DNA from: Fennellomyces sp. T-0311
Taxonomy: Eukaryota > Mucoromycota > Mucoromycetes > Mucorales > Lichtheimiaceae
Length of the DNA: 64,000 nucleotides
Direction: 5' to 3'
Assembly: GCA_025266875.1 (NCBI GenBank)
Contig: JALLLT010000006.1
Location: 620,001-684,000 of the forward strand
Positions 1-9,240 of the stretch are shown here, in pieces. The position numbers were made by a program, and so were the translations under genes. Below the pieces are notes generated by a model that saw nothing but the letters and a program-made list of their open reading frames with translations, was not told where the DNA came from and made no database searches. Positions within the stretch are counted from its first letter, which is position 1. Every line of letters begins with the position of its first letter.

Positions 1-1446
1 CCACTCACATCACGCTAGCAACCATCAAACCTAATTACCGCCTCTACGTTTTCATCTGCTTATATTTCCTAATTAACCGTATGCGTCAAGTGTGTAACCT
101 TAATCGATGTTACATTGCATAAATCACGGCCTGAGTGGACTCACACCTTAGTAATGAACAATACAAACCTGTGAGATGTGCAAATTAGCTGCTACGCGAT
201 ACTAAGTATGTAACGGCGCATGTACTCTCATCCCAGCGCTACCGATGCTAATAGCTTTTGGATAGATGTCTTGCACCAGATATCAGAAAAAATATCAGTA
301 CCCCAGCCAATTATCGAGTAAGTACAAATCGGGATGCTCGCACATCATAACGCCACTAAAGCACCACATGCAACGTACGATATTTCACCACGCAGATCTC
401 TTACCCTTGATCCTGAATATTCAGTACGTGTCTAGTACAATAATACATTCTACGTATAAGATATACTGTGTAGTACGCGCACTTGGTGATAAAGTTCACC
501 AGATGATAGGAGGGGAAGGGCAACGCTTCAAAATTTTGTCATTTTGTGGTTGAGGTTTTGCATTCAAAGTATCTAGTGAAAGAAGCCTTTTAGTGAATGG
601 CTTTGCAATATCTTTAAAAAACGTAATAGATCTCTTTCTTGAGTGTGCTCGCACATGAATTAAAAGATATCCTACTTATAAGCTGCATAATAAGTGAACT
701 AAATGGATACGCTGTTACACATGATTCGAAAACGCGTTTCTCATGTACTCTGGGGGCAGTTGATGATAGGCCAGGAGCATTATGGCTGGATATTGTTATA
801 CATTTTGTGAATTTATGAAACACTTTATGCCGGAACTTACTACGTCCTAACAGAGGTGGATAATTAGGGTATATACTGAGTTTCCTGAAAGGAGGTCAAT
901 TAATATGTGCATATTAAAGAAAATGGGATACCAATTCTCTAGTCGTCCGCGAAGTGAAGTGTCGGCTGCTTCAATAAGCCTACACATGAGTGCTTGGCTG
1001 CTTATTGGATAAAAGCACAATAATCAGATACAGCGTTTTTAATCCCGCAAACAAGCACAGATCGCCGATACAATATCGTAGTAAAAGGCTTTTTTTACCA
1101 CTTGTTTACAAACTCATCATTTTTCACGATTGAGAACATCCTCAAAATGCGAGCGCTACCGTTCATTACGATATAGTCGACGACAAAACAATCACGGTAC
1201 TTACCTTATATCACAGAGCCAGGCACCCTTTTTTTATAATATATAAGCACTGATATGACTAAAGAAAATAGCTTCAACGGGTTTATGCCAAAACGTACTG
1301 ATCTTTGATCACCAACGATTGCTGTAAGTATAAAAGAGGCTACATCGACTAGAAGCGACAGTAATCTTGACATTGCGAACGGGAAAACGTTTATGCGTCG
1401 AGCGAACTATAAAATTAGGGTAGATTAGAAAGATTATCTATCCTTC
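1..1446. other. Intergenic, no gene seen
   Basis: I see no reading frame with coherent domain content, no splice-linked exons and no repeat shared with the rest of the window. Short frames such as 266-553 are AT-rich and look random. Confidence 0.6.
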
Positions 1447-1519
1447 TGCCTACGATGTGAATCGAACACACGACCTTTGCTTTACGAGAGCAACGCTCTG
1501 CCATCTGAGCTACGGAGGC
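1447..1519 (-). tRNA. tRNA-Thr (anticodon CGT)
   Basis: Read on the minus strand this 73-nt stretch folds as a cloverleaf. The D-arm is GCTCAGATGGCAGAGC. The anticodon stem TTGCT/AGCAA encloses loop CTCGTAA, giving anticodon CGT. The T-arm is GTGTGTTCGATTCACAT, and the discriminator base is A. No intron is present. The acceptor stem GCCTCCG/CGTAGGC has one C-U mismatch at pair 5-68, which is unusual but does not by itself make it a pseudogene. It lies about 200 bp outside the edge of the transposon cluster. Confidence 0.88.
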
Positions 1520-1728
1520 ATCTTCCACAGCATTTTCAGTGGAAGGATTATCCAGATATGGCGCTAAAAAAGCAATTTTTTATTTTTTAAAATATAAAAG
1601 ATTAGTAATTAAAAAAGACTATCAATAGCTACATATTATTTAATTTTAATGCTTAGAAGAGTTTTTATAATTTATTATTAAAGAAAATATAAATATATTT
1701 ATTTTTTTAATTTTTTAATAAGAGAATT

Positions 1729-2122
1729 TGTGGTATCGCTCAATTGGAAAGCTTCAAATGACGAGACCAAAAATAAGATAATGTTTTATTGAAGAGAACT
1801 ACTCTCTATTTATAATGATGATGAGTCGGGACGGAGAAGGTGAATGCTTTTCTATCAGAGCCGAATCCGTGTTATCGCCGTAATCCCTAATGACCATACT
1901 GCCTTATTACGAAGGAGTGGATAGTCATGCAGAGACTGAGTTAACGTGAATGGTCCTTCTTGAAGTCTGAACCCAGATCAAGGTCTCACTGACACACAAG
2001 CCAGTGAACAGGCCAATAGATAACTGTGCGGTTGTTGATGTCGAAATAAAGGAACGGATGTAACAAAGGCTGAGATGGAAAGGTCTGTAGACAATGGATG
2101 ACTGGTATGTCAGGATACGACA
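1729..2122 (-). repeat. 3' LTR of the Ty3/gypsy element
   Basis: 394 bp, TG...CA ends, one mismatch to 7084-7477. Sense-strand promoter TATAAATAGAG and polyadenylation signal AATAAA lie about 20 bp apart, a layout repeated in most LTR families of this window. Confidence 0.95.
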
Positions 2123-2134
2123 TTGCCCCCCTCC
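2123..2134 (-). other. Polypurine tract
   Basis: On the minus strand GGAGGGGGGCAA directly precedes the 3' LTR start TGTCGTATCC. This is the expected primer site for plus-strand DNA synthesis during reverse transcription. Confidence 0.8.
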
Positions 2135-2261
2135 AGACGAAACAACCGTATGAAAAAGGATTGTTGTAGGTCCCTACGCTTGTGGATAAACAGCATACCA
2201 ATGACTAGAAAAACCCGGAAAAAAAACCCAGTGGGAAAAATGATGGGCAAAAAAGTCATGT

Positions 2262-5129
2262 CTAAGCACGTTTTGATTTTATACTGGAGGCAGTGTTGGC
2301 TGCGGCAACACGTCTGCGCTTTGACGAGCGTGTTTCTATATGACTGTGAGCAGAAGTCATGGAGAAGCTGTTAGCTCGCGAGTTTGTACTGGTCCCATCA
2401 GCACGTCTACGTTTGTTATTGGCAGTAGGAGCGGTCGCACGTCGACTCCAATATTGTTGGATGAGATCCAAGCTATTGAAGTGATCGGTAGGTTCCCAAG
2501 TATCTTCATTAGGATCATCATATCCCTTCCAACGTACCCGGTATAGGTATTGGTTGTTACTGTCAAGTTTGTGATCCACAACTGCAAGAATCTCGTATGT
2601 GTCGTCGGATTGTACGGTGGAATCCGGTGAGATTTGCTTGATGTGCGAAGGTGGAACGTTTCTTGATAGCAATTCCCCAGTAGTGTCAGAAAGAACATAA
2701 CTACCCCCTTTGGTAATACCATAGACAGTGTAAGGGCCAACATAAAGAGGATTGGTCTTAGCCGCTCTTGCAATGTTCTTGATCATGACCTTACTGCCGA
2801 TAGGGAAACCATCAATAATGCGGTTCTGACTGTCGAACTTACTTTTCTCAATAGCTCGTACAGCATCCATGCGAGCGCTGATAGCAGGAATGACAACCTT
2901 TTCCCAATCCTCGATGTGTTGCATCAGGGCCTTAGCATCCTTAGAGGATGAAGAGGCTGATCCGAGCTGAACACCGGTATAGTCTTGGAAACCATTAGGC
3001 TTACGGCCAAGCATCACGCTGAAAGGACGAGAACCATGCAATCTGGTATGGCGACAATTCATCGCCATTTGTGTACTGGACACAAAAAGATCCCATTCAG
3101 TGTTCTTTCCTTGTAATCGCTTGATGATGGTGCGCTTTGCAATTCCTACAGCATTCTCGGCGGCACCATTCCCGCGCGGATGATACTTTGAAGATAAGCG
3201 TAGCTCGTAACCAGAGGCTTTAGCAAGAAGTTTGCATAAAGAGTTGTGAAACTCTGTACCCCAGTCATGCGTAAGGACCATAGGATAGCCCAGCAAAGAG
3301 AACACGTCAACTAAAGTATACGCGATGGTGGAAGCTGATTTGTCAGGTATAGCTCGTAACACCACGAAACGTGTGAATATATCCAGCATGACAAGTAAAT
3401 AAGCATTACCACGGTCACTGACAACATTGAAGTCGCCAAGGTCGATTGCCCAATGATCTCCAGGTCTGTCAGCTTTCACGTGTTTCAAAGGATGGTAACC
3501 ATGTTTCCCGATGTTGAAGCGTTGGCAATCGGGGCATCTGGCCACTGTGTTCAGTGCATCCTTGCGAATGTTAGTCCAGTGAAGACTGTCATCGTGAAGT
3601 GCGTTGACAATAGCATCGGCACCGAAATGTCCAAGAAGGTGAGCTTCTTCGAGAAGTCCGGATCGTGCCTCATTCGGAGGTGTGATCATATCAACAGTAT
3701 TGGTCACTTGACTCATACGTAACGCAGGTGACTGCGCGTCTGTTGAAGAAGGCGCATCGCCACTCGTGGCAGGGTCTTTGTCTTTTTCTTCCAACGGACG
3801 CGAGAACAGACGACTCAAGTAATCAGGCAGCAGATTCATAATGCCAGGAATGTGCGCTACTCGAAATGAATAATCGCCAATGACATCGTACCAATTGATA
3901 ATCATCTGGTTTGCAACCGGTTGGGTATGAAGAAACGTAAGCACGCGATGGTCGGTGTAAACCGTGAAAGGTTTACGTGTACCCCACAACCACTGACGCC
4001 ATTTCTGTAGACAGTAGACGATTGACAACAATTCACGCTTTGTAGTTCCATATCGGGATTCACTAGAGGTGAGTGCTCGAGCCACGAAACCAATGTAACG
4101 ATATTGATTGTTAATGACTTGGAACAGCATTCCTCCAATGGAAGTTGAACTAGCGTCTGTAGCAAGACGAAGCTCATGCTTCATATCCACGTTGCTTAAA
4201 ACAGGTGCGCGTGAAAGTGCTTCCTTCAATCGTTCGAATGCCTCGGTGTGTTTGATAGTCCAGAGACCATCCAGAGAGCGAGCGTTTCGTAACTGATCAA
4301 GTGGACGCATCAATTCTGCTGCACGTGGTAGGAACGAGCGGAAGAAATTGCACAGGCCAAGAAAGCTCTGCACATCGCGACCTGTCTGAGGTCTAGGCCA
4401 ATCAAGCACGTTGGACACCTTTCGAGGGTCAAGTGCGACACCAAGAGACGAGATCTGGAATCCCAACAAGTACACACACTTTTGTGCAAAGTGACACTTC
4501 TTCCTGTTCAAGGTAAGGTTCACGGATGTCAATCTTTTCACCAGTTCAATGACGTGCAACTTATGTGTCTCCAGATCTGGCGACGCCACAATGCAATCAT
4601 CGAGATAGGTTTGCACAAATGGGAGATCGTGCGTCAACTTAGTCAGCAAAGCACTCCATTGTTGAGGAAGGATCTTCAATCCAAAACAAGCACGCTTCCA
4701 GATATAGCAAGTCTTATCGACAATCATGCCGAGCTTGAATTGATCCTCTTCTGCTATTGGCATGGTATTGAAAGCTGCGGTCACATCACAGACACTGTAT
4801 ACCGTGTTACCAGATAACGAGGAAAAGATGGAAGGTATATCGCGCATAGGGAAGTTGTAGTCATCGAGCATGACATTGATGTGCCGTACGTCCATACACC
4901 AACGATACGCAATGGGTTCGCCAGAGACTGGATCGCGTTTGGGGACACAAGTCAAGCCACTGTTGAATGGTGTGTAAGTAGGAGATACTGCGATCACCCC
5001 AGCTTCTAACCATTCGTCCAGCTGTTTCCGAAGAACTGGTTTCAGTGCATCTGCAACTCGGTATGGCGAGCGGTATGCACTTTCCCTGCAGGAGTGGGTA
5101 AACGTACCACTGCTTCTGGCATCGTACAA
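2262..5129 (-). CDS. pol: Pol polyprotein: reverse transcriptase, RNase H, integrase, chromodomain
   Basis: This 955-codon open frame is uninterrupted. Reverse transcriptase shows the first Asp in CDVTAAF (about residue 114) and the YLDD box (about 174). RNase H has ATDASS and YTDHR. Integrase carries an H-H-C-C zinc finger ending CPDCQR. Its catalytic triad lies in WAIDLGDF, LTHDWGTEF and GNGAAENAVG. The C-terminus is a chromodomain with the aromatic pattern YEIL...WKGY...TWEP, which in chromoviruses binds methylated histone H3 and steers integration to heterochromatin. The first ATG here is not the real start: the frame belongs to a gag-pol polyprotein whose upstream part (5110-7001) lies in other frames. 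It is therefore probably not translated in full today. Confidence 0.92.
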   Translation of the reverse strand: MYDARSSGTFTHSCRESAYRSPYRVADALKPVLRKQLDEWLEAGVIAVSPTYTPFNSGLTCVPKRDPVSGEPIAYRWCMDVRHINVMLDDYNFPMRDIPSIFSSLSGNTVYSVCDVTAAFNTMPIAEEDQFKLGMIVDKTCYIWKRACFGLKILPQQWSALLTKLTHDLPFVQTYLDDCIVASPDLETHKLHVIELVKRLTSVNLTLNRKKCHFAQKCVYLLGFQISSLGVALDPRKVSNVLDWPRPQTGRDVQSFLGLCNFFRSFLPRAAELMRPLDQLRNARSLDGLWTIKHTEAFERLKEALSRAPVLSNVDMKHELRLATDASSTSIGGMLFQVINNQYRYIGFVARALTSSESRYGTTKRELLSIVYCLQKWRQWLWGTRKPFTVYTDHRVLTFLHTQPVANQMIINWYDVIGDYSFRVAHIPGIMNLLPDYLSRLFSRPLEEKDKDPATSGDAPSSTDAQSPALRMSQVTNTVDMITPPNEARSGLLEEAHLLGHFGADAIVNALHDDSLHWTNIRKDALNTVARCPDCQRFNIGKHGYHPLKHVKADRPGDHWAIDLGDFNVVSDRGNAYLLVMLDIFTRFVVLRAIPDKSASTIAYTLVDVFSLLGYPMVLTHDWGTEFHNSLCKLLAKASGYELRLSSKYHPRGNGAAENAVGIAKRTIIKRLQGKNTEWDLFVSSTQMAMNCRHTRLHGSRPFSVMLGRKPNGFQDYTGVQLGSASSSSKDAKALMQHIEDWEKVVIPAISARMDAVRAIEKSKFDSQNRIIDGFPIGSKVMIKNIARAAKTNPLYVGPYTVYGITKGGSYVLSDTTGELLSRNVPPSHIKQISPDSTVQSDDTYEILAVVDHKLDSNNQYLYRVRWKGYDDPNEDTWEPTDHFNSLDLIQQYWSRRATAPTANNKRRRADGTSTNSRANSFSMTSAHSHIETRSSKRRRVAAANTASSIKSKRA

Positions 5130-7001
5130 TAGGCATCCTTTGGTATAGCCGCGTTAGCATCCAGGTACGGGGCAAGAGCATCAAGAAACGATTGCTGCTG
5201 TTCCTTGCTACCCGCTGGACTGGCGTTTGGGATATACTCATCTGGCATCGTAGGAGGATCTCTGGGAACTCCTGGTCTGTGCCAACAATAAGGAAGATTG
5301 CCAATGTATATACCAAAGTGATGTTTGATGTCATTGCCAATGGCAATATCAGCATTACCATGTAATCGAACACTTCAAAGTGATGGTAGATAGCTTTGTC
5401 ATTGCAAGAAATAAGTAATTTATTCTTTGTAATTCCTAATCTAGGTACAAGAGTCCCTTTGTGTGCAGTGTGCACATGACCAGGCCGAGGCTCCACTTGC
5501 CAACCCATTTGCTTACACAGCGACGAGGAAACAGTGCTATGTGTCGCGCCAGGATCAAGGAGCGCAAGGAACTTGTGTTTTTCTAGGTAAACAGGAATGT
5601 AATATGAGCGTGTATTCTCGAAAGAAAACTCATGTGAAGACTGTGTAGACTTACAATCTGTACAGGGACCAACCGCGAGGTCCAAATCACCCATGACGAT
5701 GTCCAAATCGTCGTCGTCATCATCCTTCTTCTTAGGAGGAGCAGGAGGCTCGGACTCCACAACATCAGACGAACGGATCGCCAATGTTTGGCACTTGTGC
5801 CCATGTCGCCAAGGAGCACCACACTTGTGACAGGTATTGCCACGTCTAGGGCACCAGCAGAAGAAGAGGAAGATGAGGATGCAGATGAGGGTCCTGACGA
5901 ACCCAAAGAAGAGCCCGAGGAAGAGCCCGAAGGTGAGCCAGCAGAAGACGAGGCCCGGAAGGGGTTGTGCATGCTTGCACTCGAACCAACCGAAGAACTT
6001 TGAGCTAGTACCTTAGCTCGTACCTTGCAGTCCTTGGTGTCATGACTACCATTCCCGTGAAGCTCACAGAATTGCGAGGGTCTCTCCACACGGCGGCGTT
6101 TGCCATCTCTACGAGACGACGAACCACCGGAAGAAGCGGCAGTAGAGGAGGAATCATCCCCCAAAGAGGAAGGAGCGGAGTCCCGAGTCCGATTGGCCTT
6201 GCGGGAGCGAGCCTTGTTGACGCCCTTCTCCAGAGCGAGAGCGAGGAGGAAATACCAGCCAAAGTGTTCTTCTGGTGCGACGGCAAACCAGCACGAGCAG
6301 TATACACCCGGTCTTGAAGGTCAGGTAAGAGGGCATCGATATACTTGTTCACCATAACGAAGTTGTCATCGGCTTTGGCATCGCGGCGGAGCTTCTCAAA
6401 GCGGGCGGTGAAAAGCGCAACAGTCTCCGACGAACGCATTTGTACACTCATCAACTGATCTGTCAAATCCGCTACACGATCAGCTTCATTAACATCCAGA
6501 TCTTCGACCAGACGGGAGCGAGCAAAGGACCAGGGCCTATCGTGTACGGTTCAAGGTTAACCGCAAACCAAGAACGATGCTCAGGGGAGAGCAACATAGG
6601 GAGGAATCGTGGCCAAGACTTGTCAATATCCCAGCCATCACCATAAACACATCTTCAAACTTGGTAAGACAATCGTCTAAAGTGGGGAAAGTGGACGCCG
6701 ACGGTTTCCACACATAACCAGACCATTGCAGGCATGGCAGGTTAGACGGTGCACGACCCAAACGGTCAGGAACGGAAGCTGCGGCTACAGCAGGAGCGAA
6801 AACAGCTTGGGCAGCAGCGGCAAAGGAGATGGCTTCTTGCAACCGAACCATGTGGGCCTGAAGTTCTTGAGCATTACCATTCCCGGAAGCAACGGCATTG
6901 GTAAATTCGCGGGTTACACGAGCCAACTCCGCTCTCAGATCGGCAATGCCTTGACCAGCATCTTCTTGAACCGAAATGGAGTTCGTCGAATGTTCAGACA
7001 T
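5110..7001 (-). pseudogene. gag: Frameshifted gag-protease of the Ty3/gypsy element
   Basis: The likely gag start is the ATG at 7001. Coherent coding continues through successive pieces in different frames, with shifts near 6650, 6230, 5860, 5340 and 5110. The capsid-like part contains the typical DKSWPRFLP and LTDQL stretches. It is followed by a Ser-rich linker with a Cys/His motif (CELH...H...C, with His where a zinc knuckle usually has its second Cys). A second knuckle, CHKCGAPW...HKC, sits next to the 5860 shift. The aspartic protease site is LLDPGATHS, with Pro where Ser or Thr is usual. Five frame changes are too many for programmed shifting, so this copy should not make Gag. Confidence 0.8.
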
Positions 7002-7083
7002 GATATGAGGTGGAAGAAAAGGTAAGGTAAGGTATGTAAAAAAAAGGTTTAGAGTAGAGTTCGAAAGAATTCGTCAAAAAAAA

Positions 7084-7477
7084 TGTGGTATCGCTCAATT
7101 GGAAAGCTTCAAATGACGAGACCAAAAATAAGATAATGTTTTATTGAAGAGAACTACTCTCTATTTATAATGATGATGAGTCGGGACGGAGAAGGTGAAT
7201 GCTTTTCTATCAGAGCCGAATCCGTGTTATCGCCGTAATCCCTAATGACCATACTGCCTTATTACGAAGGAGCGGATAGTCATGCAGAGACTGAGTTAAC
7301 GTGAATGGTCCTTCTTGAAGTCTGAACCCAGATCAAGGTCTCACTGACACACAAGCCAGTGAACAGGCCAATAGATAACTGTGCGGTTGTTGATGTCGAA
7401 ATAAAGGAACGGATGTAACAAAGGCTGAGATGGAAAGGTCTGTAGACAATGGATGACTGGTATGTCAGGATACGACA
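7084..7477 (-). repeat. 5' LTR of the Ty3/gypsy element
   Basis: 394 bp, paired with 1729-2122. It carries the minus-strand TATA box and polyadenylation signal and is followed outside by the GAATT duplication. Confidence 0.95.
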
Positions 7478-7485
7478 GAATTACT

Positions 7486-8018
7486 TGTCAGAAATGTGAG
7501 TGGAGAGTAGGAGCACGACCTAATAGAAGATAGCTAGGAACAAGACGGAGATAAGAATACTACTCTACTAAAGGATAATACAACTACTAACCAATCAACA
7601 AGAATGCAAGAACCTACGAGAATGGATCAAGCGGCAAGACAGAACAAGACAAGAACAAGACTAGACTAGAAGGTGGGTGTTAGGTGCTTTCCACTACGCA
7701 TTGACCACATGGATGGTTACCAATGGCAAGACCGGACAAGGACAAGAACTAGGATAGAGGTGGATCCTAGAGGTTGGTCAAGACAAGGATAAGGTAGATA
7801 GAATAATGTGACGAGATAAACTGATGCCTTTATTGCTCTTATTCTTATCCGATATATATACCCAATGCTCGCAAGAAATAATAAATACAACGATGGAATT
7901 AATGACAATGAAGTACAATATCGGTAAGATGAGCAATAATGCAGGGTAATATTAATGAAGTAAGGGGAAGGGGGTGACAACGATGCATACTGTTACTATG
8001 TCCTAATCGGTCATGACA
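7486..8018 (-). mobile_element. Solo LTR, 533 bp (family J copy 1)
   Basis: Ends are TGTCAGAAATG and GGTCATGACA, flanked by the perfect 5-bp duplication TTACT (7481-7485, 8019-8023). It is inserted a few bases inside the MULE terminus. The minus strand carries a TATATATA box and CAATAAAGG. A second copy at 16158-17875 is broken by two later insertions, and this copy supplies the empty sites for both. Confidence 0.92.
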
Positions 8019-8106
8019 TTACTACAGGTACAACAAAATTTCAGCTTAGCCACGACAAAAAATTGAATTAGCCAATCAGCTTTTCTTAATAAAACATGTA
8101 AAATAC

Positions 8107-8423
8107 TGTTGTATCCACAACATGATTATAGCTTATGCATCATTTACCCTTGTTTGCTTATTGACAACGGGTTACTTTAATTTTCCGATCTACAGCCACA
8201 TCCCTGTCTTGACATGCATTCATCATAATAACCTTGCCTATCTTAGTGAAACCCACATAACCCTGGTTACCACAGCGGTTCATGTGCCTTACAACCATGT
8301 CAATGATCCAACCCCTCGAGAATAAGCTTTTATTATTTAAAGTGATAATTCAACATACGAAATAAATCAGTCATTACTTGAGTTTCATCACTTACCTGCC
8401 TTTTACTATTGTTGAATATCACA
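8107..8423 (+). mobile_element. Solo LTR, 317 bp (family F copy 1)
   Basis: Starts TGTTGTATCC, ends AATATCACA, flanked by AATAC (8102-8106, 8424-8428). Copies of exactly the same length lie at 13589-13905 and, inverted, 14642-14958. It interrupts the left inverted repeat of the MULE. Confidence 0.93.
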
Positions 8424-8458
8424 AATACCAAAAAACTTGTCATGCCCTCATAACTGCT

Positions 8459-9141
8459 TGTCGTATTCCCGACATACACTATCTTCCATGGTTACATGCT
8501 TTTCCTTCGTTATGCTATATCCGCGGTCATTACGACATCAACAACCGTACAGTTATCGATTGCCTTATTTGCTCTTATGTGCAACCATTGCATTGCTCTT
8601 ATGTGCAACCTTGATTCGGGTTTACCGATCGTAAGGCAACTCCTTTAACTTGGTTCCATATGTTCTTCGGCTCCTTCATCTATAAGGCAAGATCATATGA
8701 AAGTCGGCAATAACATTGTGGTGTCCAGGAGTTAAGACCGAGAAGGTGTTAAGGAGTTAAGCCCGGATAAGAATTCAAATACTGAGAATTGCACTCAGCT
8801 GAATAAGCATTCAGAATCATGGATGGTACTACGTACCTGTACCACATAGTACAATAGTAGTAGAATAGTATATAAGCTTTATTGAATGGATAGTAGAACG
8901 GGAGCTGATCTTCAGAATAAATCCGTGTCTCAAAGGATTCCTATTTGTCTTCATATTCCTACTATCACTTACATTCAACCAGATAACACAAACATGGATC
9001 ACAGGCTTATTAGACAAAGCATTCGCCTTCTTCGTCCCGAACTCATCAACAGTATAAATAGAGAGCAGTTTTCCTCAATAAAACATTATCTTATTTTGGT
9101 CTCGTCATTCGAAAGCCTTTCCTCGTTTAAACGATACCACA
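8459..9141 (+). mobile_element. Solo LTR related to the Ty3/gypsy LTR, itself interrupted
   Basis: Starts TGTCGTATTC, ends GATACCACA, and is flanked by CTGCT (8454-8458, 9142-9146). It aligns along its length with the 394-bp LTR of the intact element, including the TATAAATAGAG and AATAAA blocks. Differences are a 24-bp internal tandem duplication near 8577-8612 and a 274-bp nested insertion at 8717-8990. It lies about 100 bp upstream of the MULE gene start. Confidence 0.92.
8717..8990 (+). mobile_element. LTR nested inside an LTR, 274 bp
   Basis: Starts TGTGGTGTCC, ends GATAACACA, flanked by AACAT (8712-8716, 8991-8995). When it and one AACAT are removed, the host LTR reads through into the matching part of the 394-bp LTR consensus. 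It contains TATATAAGC and AATAAA signals. Confidence 0.9.
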
Positions 9142-9240
9142 CTGCTATGCTCATCATTTACTGCCTGATCCTAATTTGTGAGCTTGTGCTTTGTGATCTT
9201 ACATTCTTCAACATTACGTACATCACATAATCTACTCTTA

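Larger units (their letters stand above)
1729..7477 (-). mobile_element. Ty3/gypsy chromovirus LTR retrotransposon
   Basis: This is a 5,749-bp element read right to left. Two 394-bp LTRs (7084-7477 at the 5' end, 1729-2122 at the 3' end) differ at one base (T in 1913-1920, C in the other copy). They start TGTCGTATC and end GATACCACA in the sense direction, and are flanked by GAATT on both sides (1724-1728 and 7478-7482). A polypurine tract abuts the 3' LTR. Order is gag, protease, reverse transcriptase, RNase H, integrase, chromodomain, which places it in the chromovirus branch. The near-identical LTRs mean a recent insertion, yet the gag-protease part is frameshifted several times. No canonical TGG primer-binding site follows the 5' LTR; the adjacent sense sequence begins with a run of T and then GACGAATTC. 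Confidence 0.95.
1722..8458 (+). repeat. Left terminal inverted repeat of the MULE (in pieces)
   Basis: The left repeat is scattered by insertions: 1722-1728, then 7483-7485, then 8024-8106, then 8429 to about 8442, with the 5-bp target duplications counted once. Joined, it matches the reverse complement of 13464-13576 with few mismatches, including the shared stretch ACGACAAAAAATTGAATTAG. Similarity ends about 112 bp in, just after a TTGTCATGCCC block. Confidence 0.88.

Noticed and set aside
5042..7001. Programmed gag-pol frameshifting in the chromovirus
   Set aside because: There are about five frame changes, several within gag itself; programmed recoding normally uses one. Decay or assembly error is more likely.
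9178..9240. Upstream ATG at 9178 as the start of the MULE gene
   Set aside because: The residues it adds are hydrophobic and unlike the FAR1 region. The ATG at 9241 gives the expected charged start and the exon sum works either way, so 9241 is preferred.
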